A stretch of 63,871 nt of DNA, from positions 1 through 63,871 of IMG/VR virus record IMGVR_UViG_3300025012_000086. The stretch is one strand, 5' to 3'. Positions 8,864-17,321 of this stretch are shown here, one piece after another. Position 1 is the stretch's first letter. The number at the start of each line of letters is the position of its first letter. The notes under the pieces are model-generated. The model saw only the letters and a program-made list of their open reading frames with translations, was not told the DNA's origin and ran no database searches. The position numbers and the translations under genes were made by a program. This DNA comes from a virus.

Positions 8864-10561
8864 ATGATACACACAAGATCGATATCGATGGCAGGTATGC
8901 GTCGGAATAATAACCCGCCAAGATACGGTATGGTTGCCGGTTTTTCTACAAGGGGTGGATTGGTTGATTATATCGGCGAATCAAGCATCCTCTACCAATC
9001 CGGTGATGCCTCGACATGGCAAACTACAGCGGTGTGGGGTTTCGAGCGCAACGCTGTAACCATCGCCTTGGATACCGCTCTTGGTGGCGGGGTCCTGTTC
9101 GTAGGTGAGACTCCCAAATATATGACCTGGGGGCAATGGATGATCATTGCCGAAATCAACGTTGATTATTTGTTTATCGGACTGAGGGGGATTGCCGGCT
9201 ACGACACGGATCAGGCGGCAAACGCAACGAGTATCAGGCGATACTTGAACTCAGTCGATGAGGAGTTGTTCATCTCCGATATCTTCAACGGCTTCGACCT
9301 CAATGGCTACACTGCTGCGAATCCTCCTGTTGTGCCGGATCAGGATGGTAAGCTGAGGATCTCTGCTGCCGGAAATATTGCAGTATCAGGAGGGTTGTTT
9401 GTCGAGGCAAGCAGCACATGGCTAGAGAAAACCCCTGCACCCACCAAGAAAACCATCCGCACCCTCACAGGCTCCAAGGTCATCTACGCTGATGCCGATC
9501 CGACTGCATGGAGACGTGCTGCTATTTCCCCCACCCGGACGAACAAATGCACATGCCGGAAAATTAATCCAGTAGATACGACCAATATCTCAAAGGGCGG
9601 GGCTGCTGCTGCTACCCTAGCGGTTGTCGATTATGCAGCTGCTCTGGCTACAGCCGGATTAGATAAAATTTGCACAAGCGGAAAGGTCTACAAACTGGAC
9701 AACAGCGCAGGGACAGGAGCAGCATCGGTTTCGATTGGTGGACAATGCGGAAATACTAACCCGCACAGTTTGTCGATATGGGTAGCTGGCTCTGGAACAT
9801 ATCGCTTCGGGCATAGCGGGGCTGCTGGCTCTTATGGGGCTATACCAGCAAATCTAACGGCGGTGGTACGAGAAAACCAAACTGTAGATAATGTAGTAAG
9901 GCAAGCTTATTTGGAGATTGCACAGGGATCATTAGTTTACTTTATTCTCCCGCAACTCGCAGAGGGAGCGTTCTGTGTCGGACCAATAATCGCCGCCGCC
10001 GATCCACTGGCGTCTGTCACCAGCACCGGCGCGGCGATGTCGAAATCAACCACTGGATTGCTTCCGATGGTGAGTGCAACCGAGGCGCAGAATTTTGGGA
10101 TTTATGCACGATTCAATCTCAAGGCGGCTGGGCAGGTTGCAAAACTCCTGGCATGTTATACGGATGCGAACAACTGCACTTGCCTTGATGTCACGGCAAC
10201 CACTGTCGTTTTTAACAAGCGCCTGGCCGGTACTGACATTCCTGTAAACCGCGCACTCACCCACGCTGCAAACGCGCCGATTGATGTGCTGGCCATTCAA
10301 ACCGATATGGGCATGTCTATCAAGGTTAGGTCGTATTCAGGCGGGTCGTGGAGTGCCTGGAGTGCCTGGACCGACGACGAGACTGCAAGCGGGAAACTCG
10401 CAGCAAAAATAGCGGCAACTCTCGAACTCGGTGCGGCAAACTCAGCGAGTCATATGTACGGCAATGTTCCGCTCGAATCCATCCTCAGACTAGGCAACCG
10501 AACAACCCTTGCTGAATACCAAGCAGTAGCCGAAGCGGAGGTTAACAAGATCAATGCATAA
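8864..10561 (+). CDS. Putative structural or receptor-binding protein
   Basis: A 565-residue protein rich in Gly, Ala, Ser and Thr, with many predicted short beta strands and no obvious membrane segment. The C-terminal third (from about residue 400) contains a GSWSAWSAWTDDE stretch and resembles concanavalin/laminin-G-like jelly rolls found in phage fibres and surface proteins; this is a weak visual match. The start ATG 8864 follows AAGGTG. It lies between a small beta protein and a small acidic protein whose start overlaps its end by 8 bases. It could instead be a head fibre. Confidence 0.65.
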   Translation: MIHTRSISMAGMRRNNNPPRYGMVAGFSTRGGLVDYIGESSILYQSGDASTWQTTAVWGFERNAVTIALDTALGGGVLFVGETPKYMTWGQWMIIAEINVDYLFIGLRGIAGYDTDQAANATSIRRYLNSVDEELFISDIFNGFDLNGYTAANPPVVPDQDGKLRISAAGNIAVSGGLFVEASSTWLEKTPAPTKKTIRTLTGSKVIYADADPTAWRRAAISPTRTNKCTCRKINPVDTTNISKGGAAAATLAVVDYAAALATAGLDKICTSGKVYKLDNSAGTGAASVSIGGQCGNTNPHSLSIWVAGSGTYRFGHSGAAGSYGAIPANLTAVVRENQTVDNVVRQAYLEIAQGSLVYFILPQLAEGAFCVGPIIAAADPLASVTSTGAAMSKSTTGLLPMVSATEAQNFGIYARFNLKAAGQVAKLLACYTDANNCTCLDVTATTVVFNKRLAGTDIPVNRALTHAANAPIDVLAIQTDMGMSIKVRSYSGGSWSAWSAWTDDETASGKLAAKIAATLELGAANSASHMYGNVPLESILRLGNRTTLAEYQAVAEAEVNKINA

Positions 10562-10898
10562 GACAATCATATTTAAAATTCTCGGAGATCCTGAAGCCTC
10601 CCTCCCGCTGGCCGCTCAGGAATGCATAGCACTCCTCGGAGCAGGTGCAAATACCGATCCTGGCATAATTGAGGAAACATTTGCCCTCTGTAACACTCCG
10701 GTGCAAAACGGCTATATCCGCGTGGTTGCAACTGAGGAGTTCGCCAATGCACTGGAGCAGGTCAATGCCTCGGGCTACCAATCCCCGTACATGCAGATGG
10801 TTATGGTAGAACACGACGGACAGACTGAGTTTGTCACTGCTGAATCTGAGGGTGCGCGAGAATTGCTCGGGTATATGGCGGATTTGCCGATTATATGA
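10554..10898 (+). CDS. Hypothetical small acidic protein
   Basis: 114 residues, acidic, mixed alpha/beta in appearance. Its start overlaps the preceding gene by 8 bases and its stop overlaps the next start (ATGA), so it is translationally coupled on both sides. I recognise no family. Coupling to a structural-looking gene upstream and a small zincin downstream suggests an accessory protein of that unit. Confidence 0.65.
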   Translation: MHKTIIFKILGDPEASLPLAAQECIALLGAGANTDPGIIEETFALCNTPVQNGYIRVVATEEFANALEQVNASGYQSPYMQMVMVEHDGQTEFVTAESEGARELLGYMADLPII

Positions 10899-11290
10899 AG
10901 TCTAGATATATCACTATAAATGGTACAGCAGAGCAGCAGGCAGCACTACTCGCTAAACTGCACATGCCTCTCGACGAGATAGTGGAGCGGGTGGAAAACG
11001 CTCTTGATATGTGGCCGGATAACCTGCGTATCAGCCTCTTGCTTCGAGACAAAGCTAAAGGGGTACAGGACATCTACAAGCAGAGATACGGCAAAGAGAG
11101 CGACTACAAGGCATTTATCAGCCTGGGCAGGCTGGAGATTGTGCTGTCGATAGCTGATACCTCTATCCAGGTGCTGGCTCATGAGATCGGGCATGCTGTT
11201 GTCGAGCGGTTTTTTGGTAAGGAAAAGCGGCCACCGTATCACATCCATGAATTGTTGGCACAGTACGCTGAGAAGCATTTCAATGACTGA
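10895..11290 (+). CDS. Small zincin metallopeptidase-like protein
   Basis: 131 residues with an intact HExxH zinc-binding helix (AHEIGHAVVERFFG, about residues 90-103) and a downstream glutamate-rich helix (HELLAQYAEKHF) that could supply the third ligand. This is the pattern of minimal phage zincins. The start ATGA overlaps the upstream stop. It is probably a soluble protease; its target is unknown. It may process a virion or host protein, or belong to the release module, since a holin-like gene follows. Confidence 0.7.
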   Translation: MKSRYITINGTAEQQAALLAKLHMPLDEIVERVENALDMWPDNLRISLLLRDKAKGVQDIYKQRYGKESDYKAFISLGRLEIVLSIADTSIQVLAHEIGHAVVERFFGKEKRPPYHIHELLAQYAEKHFND

Positions 11291-11341
11291 TTAGAAACTA
11301 TAATCGGTCATCGCAATATAACAATTTAATGGAGTATTTAT

Positions 11342-11566
11342 ATGTTGAAGTCAGGATTCAAATCGTCAGAGTTTTATGCCATTGCTGGATACGCTGCAGC
11401 GAATTATCTGCATATCGATCTCAATAAGGTCATGACTGCAGCAACCGGGATCGAGGGGGCGATTACCAATGGCGTGGCCGGTATTGACGACCCGTTTATC
11501 AAGGCCCTGGTCGGTGGATTCGTAGCATTCCGCTTCTATCTGAAGTACAAGGAAGCCCAAAAATGA
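11342..11566 (+). CDS. Holin-like small protein
   Basis: 74 residues. The N-terminus (LKSGFKSSEF) matches the KxGxKTxEFW start common in a group of small phage holin-like proteins. It is followed by a moderately hydrophobic first segment and a clearer second one near residues 50-68, then a basic tail. The hydrophobicity of the first segment is low for a classic holin. GGAG lies upstream of the ATG. The gene overlaps the next start by 4 bases. The lysozyme is far away at 28504, so the role is tentative. Confidence 0.5.
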   Translation: MLKSGFKSSEFYAIAGYAAANYLHIDLNKVMTAATGIEGAITNGVAGIDDPFIKALVGGFVAFRFYLKYKEAQK

Positions 11567-11955
11567 AATACCTGAAGGGCTTGAAATACGTCACCGCTGA
11601 ACCAATTGTCAGGCAGACCAATATCAAGGGGCACTCTATCCTAACAAGGTTTGGGAGTCTCGACGTTGATGGGAAGCTTACGATATTTGACTGGTTCCCG
11701 TGGGACGGCAACTCAGGCCCTGTTCCAAACTGGAGGTCAACACTCGAAGCGTCTGCGGTCCACGACATACTTTGCAACTGGATCAACGACGGACTATTGC
11801 CGATATCACTTCAACCAATGGTTGATCAAGAATACTACAACATCTGTGTCGAGCACGGCCTGTGGGAGTGGGTGGCTAAGGTCCGCCTTATCGCCATAAG
11901 ATGGTATATGCTCGGTAAGAAGAAGAGCTTCCACCGGAAGGTATACGAAGCGTGA
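11563..11955 (+). CDS. DUF1353-like protein
   Basis: 130 residues. The order of features matches the phage DUF1353 family: an N-terminal beta region (KYVTAEPIVRQTNI), a central DWFPWDGNS stretch, then a helix with an SAVHDILCNW motif and a C-terminal WYMLGKKK. Family members are common next to phage lysis or tail genes, with no established activity; the conserved His-Asp suggests a small hydrolase or structural site. It overlaps the holin-like gene by 4 bases. Confidence 0.6.
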   Translation: MKYLKGLKYVTAEPIVRQTNIKGHSILTRFGSLDVDGKLTIFDWFPWDGNSGPVPNWRSTLEASAVHDILCNWINDGLLPISLQPMVDQEYYNICVEHGLWEWVAKVRLIAIRWYMLGKKKSFHRKVYEA

Positions 11956-11963
11956 GGTACGTT

Positions 11964-12239
11964 ATGAATCTATTTCAGGAATATTGGCAAATATTTCTCG
12001 GGCTACTTGCTGGCACGGTGTGGTCTATCCGTCTGGAGGGCAAGGTCCAGGGGATGGAGAAGAGGGAGAAGGAAGATCCGGCAATCCGCAAACAGCTATT
12101 TGAGCTTTATGCCAAGACCGAGAGGGAGAATGTCACCCTGCGCCTCGATATCCTGGCTGGAGAAGTGAAGGCCCTGAAGGACACGGTCGAGGGTAATCAT
12201 AGTGAGGTCCTCGACCGTATAGCAGAATTAAAGAAGTGA
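11964..12239 (+). CDS. Membrane-anchored coiled-coil protein
   Basis: I chose ATG 11964 (GAGGT site 8 bases upstream) over the GTG at 11952. The 91 residues form one N-terminal membrane segment (about residues 5-20), then a charged heptad-rich helix to the end. This topology is shared by inner-membrane spanins and by other small phage membrane proteins. It is the last gene of the rightward unit and abuts the stop of the convergent gene. An i-spanin role is only a possibility. Confidence 0.6.
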   Translation: MNLFQEYWQIFLGLLAGTVWSIRLEGKVQGMEKREKEDPAIRKQLFELYAKTERENVTLRLDILAGEVKALKDTVEGNHSEVLDRIAELKK

Positions 12240-12248
12240 TTACTTCTT
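12231..12248. terminator. Hairpin at convergent stop codons
   Basis: AAGAAGT, loop GATT, ACTTCTT: a perfect 7-bp stem spanning the adjacent stops of two convergent genes. There is no clear T-tract, so termination is uncertain. Confidence 0.35.
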
Positions 12249-12464
12249 GGCAAGCCCAACCATCGCAGCGATTCCGTCAGCCACGGCGTCGCTGAGCTTT
12301 TCCTTCGTCACGAGCAGATTGGAGTAGTCGATCATCTGCTGTTCAAATCGCTCCCATTCATAATCCCTCCCACCGGCAGGGTTTACAGCCACCCCAGGCA
12401 TATTGATGCCCATTATGTTTGCTATCCTCGCCAGAAGAAACGCGTGACATCCTTCCTTGTTCAT
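12240..12464 (-). CDS. Hypothetical small protein
   Basis: 74 residues, last gene of the leftward recombination/replication operon. Its ATG overlaps the stop of the RuvC-like gene by 4 bases. It looks helical, with an amphipathic N-terminus and a charged middle (RDYEWERFEQQMIDY). No family recognised. Co-translation with the RuvC-like nuclease hints at a role in the same pathway. Confidence 0.6.
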   Translation of the reverse strand: MNKEGCHAFLLARIANIMGINMPGVAVNPAGGRDYEWERFEQQMIDYSNLLVTKEKLSDAVADGIAAMVGLAKK

Positions 12465-12973
12465 ATTGACCTTTGTAATTTGAATTCAGATTTCTTTCCA
12501 CCTATGAGCACGGCATGACGTATGAGAATGGCGTCGGCAATATGCTCAAAGTCCTTCTTAAATTTCGGGAAAGCTGCATGCGGGTATTTGGCCCTGGCCC
12601 AGTTCATCACGTCGTCCTTGTCGGCCATGCTATCGTGGAGTACCCTCTTCTTGGCCTCCCGTGGGTATACCCCAGTGATAGGGATGTTCCTGGAGTCGAT
12701 CACGCCAATGACTACTCCAATTGCCAGGTACATGGTGGTGCAGGCCTTGGACGACAGTGACCCGGTCGGAAATTCCATATTGACACCGGATACATCCATG
12801 AGTAGGTCGCGAACGCTGACGGTCAACTCCGAGGCATTCAAGGCGTATCCGGTGCTTACGTCGCAGCACCCGCATTCTACGATTCCTATGCATCCGAAGT
12901 CGGCCAGGCACTCCTCCTCCCAGAGCGCCCAGCCGGTATGTCTCAGTGCAACGTCGAGTGACAGGTATCTCAC
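12461..12973 (-). CDS. RuvC-like Holliday-junction nuclease
   Basis: 170 residues with an RNase H/RuvC arrangement: first strand SLDVALRHTGWAL supplies the leading Asp, a central VNMEFPTGS supplies the Glu, and a C-terminal helix HIADAILIRHA supplies the last Asp. Phage RuvC relatives cut branched DNA before packaging. It sits in an operon with SSB and a ParB-like protein, overlapping both neighbours by 4 bases. Catalytic residues look complete. Confidence 0.75.
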   Translation of the reverse strand: MRYLSLDVALRHTGWALWEEECLADFGCIGIVECGCCDVSTGYALNASELTVSVRDLLMDVSGVNMEFPTGSLSSKACTTMYLAIGVVIGVIDSRNIPITGVYPREAKKRVLHDSMADKDDVMNWARAKYPHAAFPKFKKDFEHIADAILIRHAVLIGGKKSEFKLQRSI

Positions 12974-13818
12974 TGCAGATCCTCGTAAGTCTCCTGGAGA
13001 ACCATCCGATCCTTCACACCAGCCAGGGACATGTTGACGCCAGACGGGAGGAGTATAGCCCTTACATCGTGGGCCTTCGACGGAAAGCCAGCAGCGGCCA
13101 GCACGGCCAGGGCGTGGATCACACCGGCAGCGAAGCCGTCATTGTAGATCGAAATCAGCGATGGGCTGTCCTTCGGAATGACGTCGTTGATTGAGGCCTT
13201 GGTCTTTCCCTCGTCCTTGGCCTTCTCGACAGCCTCCTCAATCCTCTTCTCGCCATCCTTGGCACCGTGCTTCCTGATAGCGCGAGCCGCCGTAGTAGGA
13301 GACACCTCGCCCTTTACGATCATCTCAGTGACCGCTGGCGACGCAGACGAAAGCGCCAGGATATCCTGCAGTTTCGACGGAGAGAAGCCGGTCTTGGCGC
13401 AGATCTCTTTCGAGGTCCAGCCGAAGTCGAGAAGCTGACGCACCGGCCTTGCCATCTCGTGAGGGGTAAGTGGTTTGCCGCCATTACGGACAAGCATGGA
13501 AAAGATGTGTTCGGCGGGCGTGGCATGGCGATCCTCTACGCGCACCGGGACTCGTTTGATTTCCGCCCCCTCAGAAAGCGCCAGGTTGACCGCTGCTAAA
13601 CGACAGTGACCGTCCGTGACTATGGGTACATCTCCGTCCATGCGCACCGTGAGGGGCTGTTTGACGCCAACCTCCTTGATACTGTCGGCCAGCTCCCTGA
13701 TATGCTCACGAAGAGCCGGGGTATCGTCACGGACATTCCACCCAGGTTCCTCCCTGAGCAGTAGCGGGTTGATCCAGAACTCGTCCTTCCTGTCGGCAAT
13801 ACTCTTGATTCCAGCCAT
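12970..13818 (-). CDS. ParB/Spo0J-like nuclease-HTH protein
   Basis: 282 residues. The N-terminal ParB/sulfiredoxin-like domain (about 10-105) holds VTDGHCRLAAV, the counterpart of the ParB phosphate-binding motif. A central helix-turn-helix follows (TSKEICAKTGFSPSKLQDIL), then a charged linker and a C-terminal helical domain. It is a solo ParB with no ParA partner nearby, as in many lytic phages, where such proteins may act as DNA-binding regulators or nucleases rather than in partition. Operon position is between HNH and RuvC-like genes. Confidence 0.8.
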   Translation of the reverse strand: MAGIKSIADRKDEFWINPLLLREEPGWNVRDDTPALREHIRELADSIKEVGVKQPLTVRMDGDVPIVTDGHCRLAAVNLALSEGAEIKRVPVRVEDRHATPAEHIFSMLVRNGGKPLTPHEMARPVRQLLDFGWTSKEICAKTGFSPSKLQDILALSSASPAVTEMIVKGEVSPTTAARAIRKHGAKDGEKRIEEAVEKAKDEGKTKASINDVIPKDSPSLISIYNDGFAAGVIHALAVLAAAGFPSKAHDVRAILLPSGVNMSLAGVKDRMVLQETYEDLQ

Positions 13819-13821
13819 TGT

Positions 13822-14241
13822 TTATTTAACCTCCTGCCCATGCAGTTTTCTGTGATGTTTAAAACATAGCCACTTAACCACCAGTGGCAACGAATAGTCG
13901 TCGTGGTGGGCCTCAGACTTGGTATCTCCGCACACCTCGCACGGCATCCTTATAACCCTGCCGTCCCTTACGGCGTTGCCAAGGATCTGGTTAGCCTTGT
14001 ATCTGTCGCGGTGCAGAGTTCTGCGCCTTGCCTGATATTGGATTTTCTTTGCACGACGCTCCGGTATCTGCTGCCTATTGCGGTCATAGGCTTTGTGTTT
14101 TTCCGGATCATCTGCATAGTTCATTGCGGCATCCGCCCTGGTGCATTCCTTGCACTTATTGAGATGGCCGTCGGCCATTTTTGGGTGCTTATAAAAATCA
14201 TCCAAATCTTTCTCACCACCACACTTGAAACATATCTTCAT
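13822..14241 (-). CDS. HNH endonuclease with zinc-binding cysteines
   Basis: 139 residues. An N-terminal CFKCG...CKEC pair forms a zinc knuckle, a basic middle follows, and the C-terminus has CEVCG, then EAHHDDYS and CFKHHRKLH, a classical HNH with structural zinc. It lies between ssb and the ParB-like gene in the leftward operon. It is likely a homing-type or nicking endonuclease. It belongs to a different HNH subtype from the three AP2-containing proteins in this genome. Confidence 0.85.
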   Translation of the reverse strand: MKICFKCGGEKDLDDFYKHPKMADGHLNKCKECTRADAAMNYADDPEKHKAYDRNRQQIPERRAKKIQYQARRRTLHRDRYKANQILGNAVRDGRVIRMPCEVCGDTKSEAHHDDYSLPLVVKWLCFKHHRKLHGQEVK

Positions 14242-14265
14242 AAGTACCCGAAATGGTTATATATT

Positions 14266-14667
14266 CTAAAATGGGACATCTTCTCCGGTTCCGGTATATC
14301 CGTTCGGAGTCTCAGGTTCCCCACCGGCTGACTCGCCCTTGTCGTTGGCAAATTTGACAACCTCCATCTCGGCAAGGATGATCTCGACATTGTACCGCTC
14401 AACGTTAGCCTGGTCCTTCCATTTCTTGGTCTGGATCTTACCGGTAACGAGGATCTTATCTCCCTTATGCAGGATGTCGCCGCAGATCTCGGCAAGCTTA
14501 CCCCAGGCTACGCACCGATGCCATTCAGTCTGCTCCTGCCGGTTACCCTCCTTGTCCTTATACCGCTCAGATGTAGCCATGGAGAAGTTACTGACGGCAG
14601 TGCCGCTTTGAGTGTAGCGAATCTCCGGATCTTGGCCAACGTTTCCCGACAAAATTACTTTGTTCAT
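14266..14667 (-). CDS. ssb: Single-stranded DNA-binding protein
   Basis: 133 residues with a bacterial-type OB fold (about 1-105): the N-terminus NKVILSGNVGQDPEIRYT, the EWHRCVAWGKLAEI stretch and KILVTGKIQTKKW are all family hallmarks. A short Gly/Glu-rich linker leads to an acidic tip ending DVPF, the usual docking peptide for recombination and replication partners. It sits in the recombination operon and would protect single strands for the annealing protein and exonuclease encoded upstream. Confidence 0.95.
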   Translation of the reverse strand: MNKVILSGNVGQDPEIRYTQSGTAVSNFSMATSERYKDKEGNRQEQTEWHRCVAWGKLAEICGDILHKGDKILVTGKIQTKKWKDQANVERYNVEIILAEMEVVKFANDKGESAGGEPETPNGYTGTGEDVPF

Positions 14668-14697
14668 CTTACTCCTTTTTGTAACTGATTTTTGATA

Positions 14698-15444
14698 TCA
14701 GTAAACGATTTTCAGAAGGTCTGTTTGACCAGTCGCCACCCTTACGATGACGGATCTTGCAGCACCCTCAGACACCCCGCACTCAAGCAGGAACTCCATT
14801 ACCTTGATATTCACCTGACGCTTGCGGTCGATGCTCGGGTCAAGCGGTTGAATTATTCCACCGGGATTCCCGCCAATATCAGCCGCTGGTTTGGCACCGA
14901 CGATCTTGGCTACCTCTTCGGCCACCTTCACCTTCATTTCCGCAGCCTGGACCCGGCTGTTCGCCTCATCGATCAGCCGCCTGGTATTGTTGTGCTCGAT
15001 TGCAGCGTCCCAGTCGGCGAGATATTTCTCCTTCGCCAGGGCCTCTTGCTGCAGGCGCTCAGCTTCCGCCTTGTATGCGTTTACCGGGGTAAGAACTTCC
15101 TGGCGCAGCACCTCAAGGTAATCGCGAGCCTCCTTGCGCTTGTCGTCAGTTACCTTGATTGCCTTCTTCTGTCCAGCAACAAGGCTTTTGCCGAAGCCGT
15201 CGATCAACTCAGAGGTCTTGTTTATTTTTGTACCAAGCGCAGCAAGTTCTTTCCTCCCCCCTGGCGTGGTCGAGTCAATCGTGATGACGATAGAGTCGGT
15301 TCGCTTCCTGACCTCCGCAAGCACTGTGGGCAGGGTGGCAGGGTCGGTATATACCTTCGCCAGAGTTTGTTCGTTGAGGACCGCCACCAAGGAATTCTCG
15401 ACTGCATCTGCTCTAACCTCATTCCCATCCATTTCATTCATCAT
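14698..15444 (-). CDS. Coiled-coil protein of the recombination operon
   Basis: 248 residues, mostly helical and strongly charged. The middle (about 60-170) is a long coiled coil (GRKELAALGTKINKTSELIDGF onwards). The architecture is reminiscent of DUF1351-type proteins that accompany phage recombinases, but I cannot assign it firmly. The start has GGGGGT upstream. It lies directly upstream of ssb in the operon, which suggests a role in recombination or replication. Confidence 0.6.
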   Translation of the reverse strand: MMNEMDGNEVRADAVENSLVAVLNEQTLAKVYTDPATLPTVLAEVRKRTDSIVITIDSTTPGGRKELAALGTKINKTSELIDGFGKSLVAGQKKAIKVTDDKRKEARDYLEVLRQEVLTPVNAYKAEAERLQQEALAKEKYLADWDAAIEHNNTRRLIDEANSRVQAAEMKVKVAEEVAKIVGAKPAADIGGNPGGIIQPLDPSIDRKRQVNIKVMEFLLECGVSEGAARSVIVRVATGQTDLLKIVY

Positions 15445-15524
15445 TACCCCCTTTTATTGATAGTCAGTTACAATCAACCAACAGGCGGCAAGTAAGATTT
15501 GCTACCGTCTGCTGTGTATTTCAG

Positions 15525-15815
15525 TTATATCGAAACCAACTTCCTGCCATTGTTTTCGTCGTCAGCAATTTTAACTCCAGGGACAAACGTAATAGCCTCA
15601 GCGACAGAATAAGTCCCATCTATGTTGCGTTGCTGTGTGGTCACCTGAACAATACACCCGTGAGGCACCTCACATGCTTTTGTGCTTTTCATCCATCCTT
15701 CGTTTTCGCTTGATGCCTTGCAGAGAAGTCGAAACATGTCTCCGTTGCCGACTACCCTGATGTCTTTTACGTTTTGTCTTGCGCCAGATACGTCCGAATT
15801 GTGTAGTGTTTTCAT
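15525..15815 (-). CDS. Hypothetical protein
   Basis: 96 residues, predicted mostly beta, with CKASSENEGWMKSTKACEV in the middle. That stretch suggests a small beta barrel of the kind seen in phage proteins of unknown role. GGAATAAC lies upstream of the ATG. It is in the leftward operon upstream of the coiled-coil gene. No family recognised. Confidence 0.6.
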   Translation of the reverse strand: MKTLHNSDVSGARQNVKDIRVVGNGDMFRLLCKASSENEGWMKSTKACEVPHGCIVQVTTQQRNIDGTYSVAEAITFVPGVKIADDENNGRKLVSI

Positions 15816-15832
15816 GAGTTATTCCTTTTTTG

Positions 15833-16009
15833 TTATTTGGCTTTTTCAGCTAGTGCATCAAGCGTTGCGGCTATCTCGCTAAAGTCTCTCTCTACGTAAG
15901 CCATTGATTGGCCCAACGCTTCCCTTTGTTTGTTCTCTGATTTCATCCCTTCCATTCTTGCCACTTCTGCCATTGCTGAAATAAATATTTCAACCTGCCA
16001 ATCAAGCAT
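15833..16009 (-). CDS. Hypothetical 58-residue helical protein
   Basis: A short gene with a GGAGAAACAA site before its ATG at 16009 and a TAA at 15833-15835. The product is nearly all helix with acidic and Ala/Glu-rich repeats (EVARMEGMKSENKQREAL). It fills what would otherwise be a gap in the operon. No family recognised. Confidence 0.6.
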   Translation of the reverse strand: MLDWQVEIFISAMAEVARMEGMKSENKQREALGQSMAYVERDFSEIAATLDALAEKAK

Positions 16010-16050
16010 TTGTTTCTCCTTTGCTTTGGTTGATACTACTTTCTAATCAA

Positions 16051-16266
16051 TTAGCCCTTTATCGTATACCCGCGTTCGAAAGCTATTTCAAGCTCACCTA
16101 CCGAAGCGTCGAGGATCTTGCCGCCGTCGATAGAAACCATCACCAGTATCTGGCCCAATGGGCCATAGTGGAAATCGAGAGACATGTCGCGGTGACTTGC
16201 GACACCCGTGGCGCGAGAAACTGCGCGTGAAGCGATCTGATCTATTAGGAATTCTTGCCTGTTCAT
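16051..16266 (-). CDS. Hypothetical small protein, first gene of the ssb operon
   Basis: 71 residues with GAGAGGTGG before the ATG. An N-terminal helix (NRQEFLIDQIASRAVSRA) is followed by beta segments. It is the first gene after the promoter at 16344-16371. No family recognised. Confidence 0.6.
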   Translation of the reverse strand: MNRQEFLIDQIASRAVSRATGVASHRDMSLDFHYGPLGQILVMVSIDGGKILDASVGELEIAFERGYTIKG

Positions 16267-16343
16267 AATCCACCTCTCTGTCTAAGTATTCGGAGGGAAG
16301 CCCGCCGACCGGATCAAGTATTGTGGATACTCTTCTTACCTCC

Positions 16344-16371
16344 ATCTTACACTATACAGCGTGGAGGTCAA
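16344..16371 (-). promoter_or_regulatory. Leftward promoter for the ssb operon
   Basis: On the minus strand TTGACC (16366-16371), 16-base spacer, TAAGAT (16344-16349). Just upstream lies the AT block ATTTTTATC, shared with the promoters at 20141-20169 and 23891-23919. It sits between the terminator of the preceding operon and the first gene. Confidence 0.65.
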
Positions 16372-16392
16372 GATAAAAATGCAATGGCAAAC

Positions 16393-16422
16393 AAAAAAGG
16401 GTGCCCCAGATTAAGGCACCCT
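16393..16422 (-). terminator. Rho-independent terminator of the NinB-to-phosphoesterase operon
   Basis: On the minus strand AGGGTGCC, 9-base loop, GGCACCCT (stem 16398-16405 with 16415-16422), followed by six T residues. It lies 9 bases past the metallophosphoesterase stop. Confidence 0.85.
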
Positions 16423-16430
16423 GTAAGGTG

Positions 16431-17321
16431 TTAATATATTTCACCACCCTGGATCTTAAACAACTTGGCATGGAACGTCCCGTTGCGGCCATAGTCAACA
16501 GTGGCAAAACCCTGTGACCAATTGTTGAGTGGGGCGTAGTCCATTGGTCCGCCCAGATATCCGACAGCGCCAACCCATAGCGTTGACCCGTCTATTCGTT
16601 TGAATATTTTTTCCTGCACCCTGTGATGGTGGCCAAAGATGCAATGGTCGAGGACATATTTGAACATGACGTTGGTGACGTAGTCAGCGTTTCCACCAGT
16701 AGGTTTCTCGTGCCCGTGGAGATACCAAAGTTTGCCGATAGAGAAGAAGTCCTTGCGGTATTCGATATCGAGGGCGCTAAGGTCCAGCTTATTGATCAAC
16801 AGATCATCCACTAGGTCTGCTATTTCCACAGCGTTTTCCAGTACGTAGCGCTCAAGGTGGCTCTCGTGGTTACCCTCCTTGAAAATCATCTTAGCCTTCG
16901 GGTGTCGCTTGCGCAGATCGGTTAGGAATTCACGCCCCATTTTCAGCTCGCCCTTGATATCGTGCTTCCCTGTCTTCTTGGTGAATCTTGAGCACTTGTA
17001 AAAGTCCATCATGTCGCCGTCGATAACTATGGTGTCTGGCTTGTACTCATCAGCATAGCCGAGGGCTGCGTCAACAGCTATCTGGTCGTGAAAAGGGATG
17101 TGGATGTCGCAAATCAAAAACACCTTCTGACCAACGAATGAATTATCGTTCTGTACCTTCAGCTGAATTATATCCTTATGCTTCAAACCCCAGTCGTATA
17201 GACGAGCCTGTGCCGTACTACAGCCCATTGTCTCTCGTATCTTGTTGCGGGAAAATATTTCATCCCGCCTTCTGAATTCCCTGTCAAGGGCTATAAGGTG
17301 CTGCCATTGGCCTCTATCCAT
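16431..17321 (-). CDS. Calcineurin-like metallophosphoesterase
   Basis: 296 residues. After an N-terminal helix-turn-helix-like segment (about 20-50, RNKIRETMGCSTAQARLY) comes a complete two-metal phosphoesterase core: CDIHIPFHD, DGDMMDF, EGNHESH, LHGHEK and FGHHHRVQ. Phage members act on DNA ends or on cyclic and nucleotide substrates; an SbcD-like or nucleotidase role cannot be separated from sequence alone. It is the last gene of the recombination operon, with an HNH gene overlapping its start by 8 bases and a terminator after it. The DNA-binding-like N-terminus favours a DNA substrate (inference). Confidence 0.85.
   Translation of the reverse strand: MDRGQWQHLIALDREFRRRDEIFSRNKIRETMGCSTAQARLYDWGLKHKDIIQLKVQNDNSFVGQKVFLICDIHIPFHDQIAVDAALGYADEYKPDTIVIDGDMMDFYKCSRFTKKTGKHDIKGELKMGREFLTDLRKRHPKAKMIFKEGNHESHLERYVLENAVEIADLVDDLLINKLDLSALDIEYRKDFFSIGKLWYLHGHEKPTGGNADYVTNVMFKYVLDHCIFGHHHRVQEKIFKRIDGSTLWVGAVGYLGGPMDYAPLNNWSQGFATVDYGRNGTFHAKLFKIQGGEIY

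Noticed and set aside
14692-15495. A 267-residue plus-strand frame opposite the coiled-coil gene
   Set aside because: It is the antisense shadow of the minus-strand gene 14698-15444 and has no ribosome site or recognisable domain.
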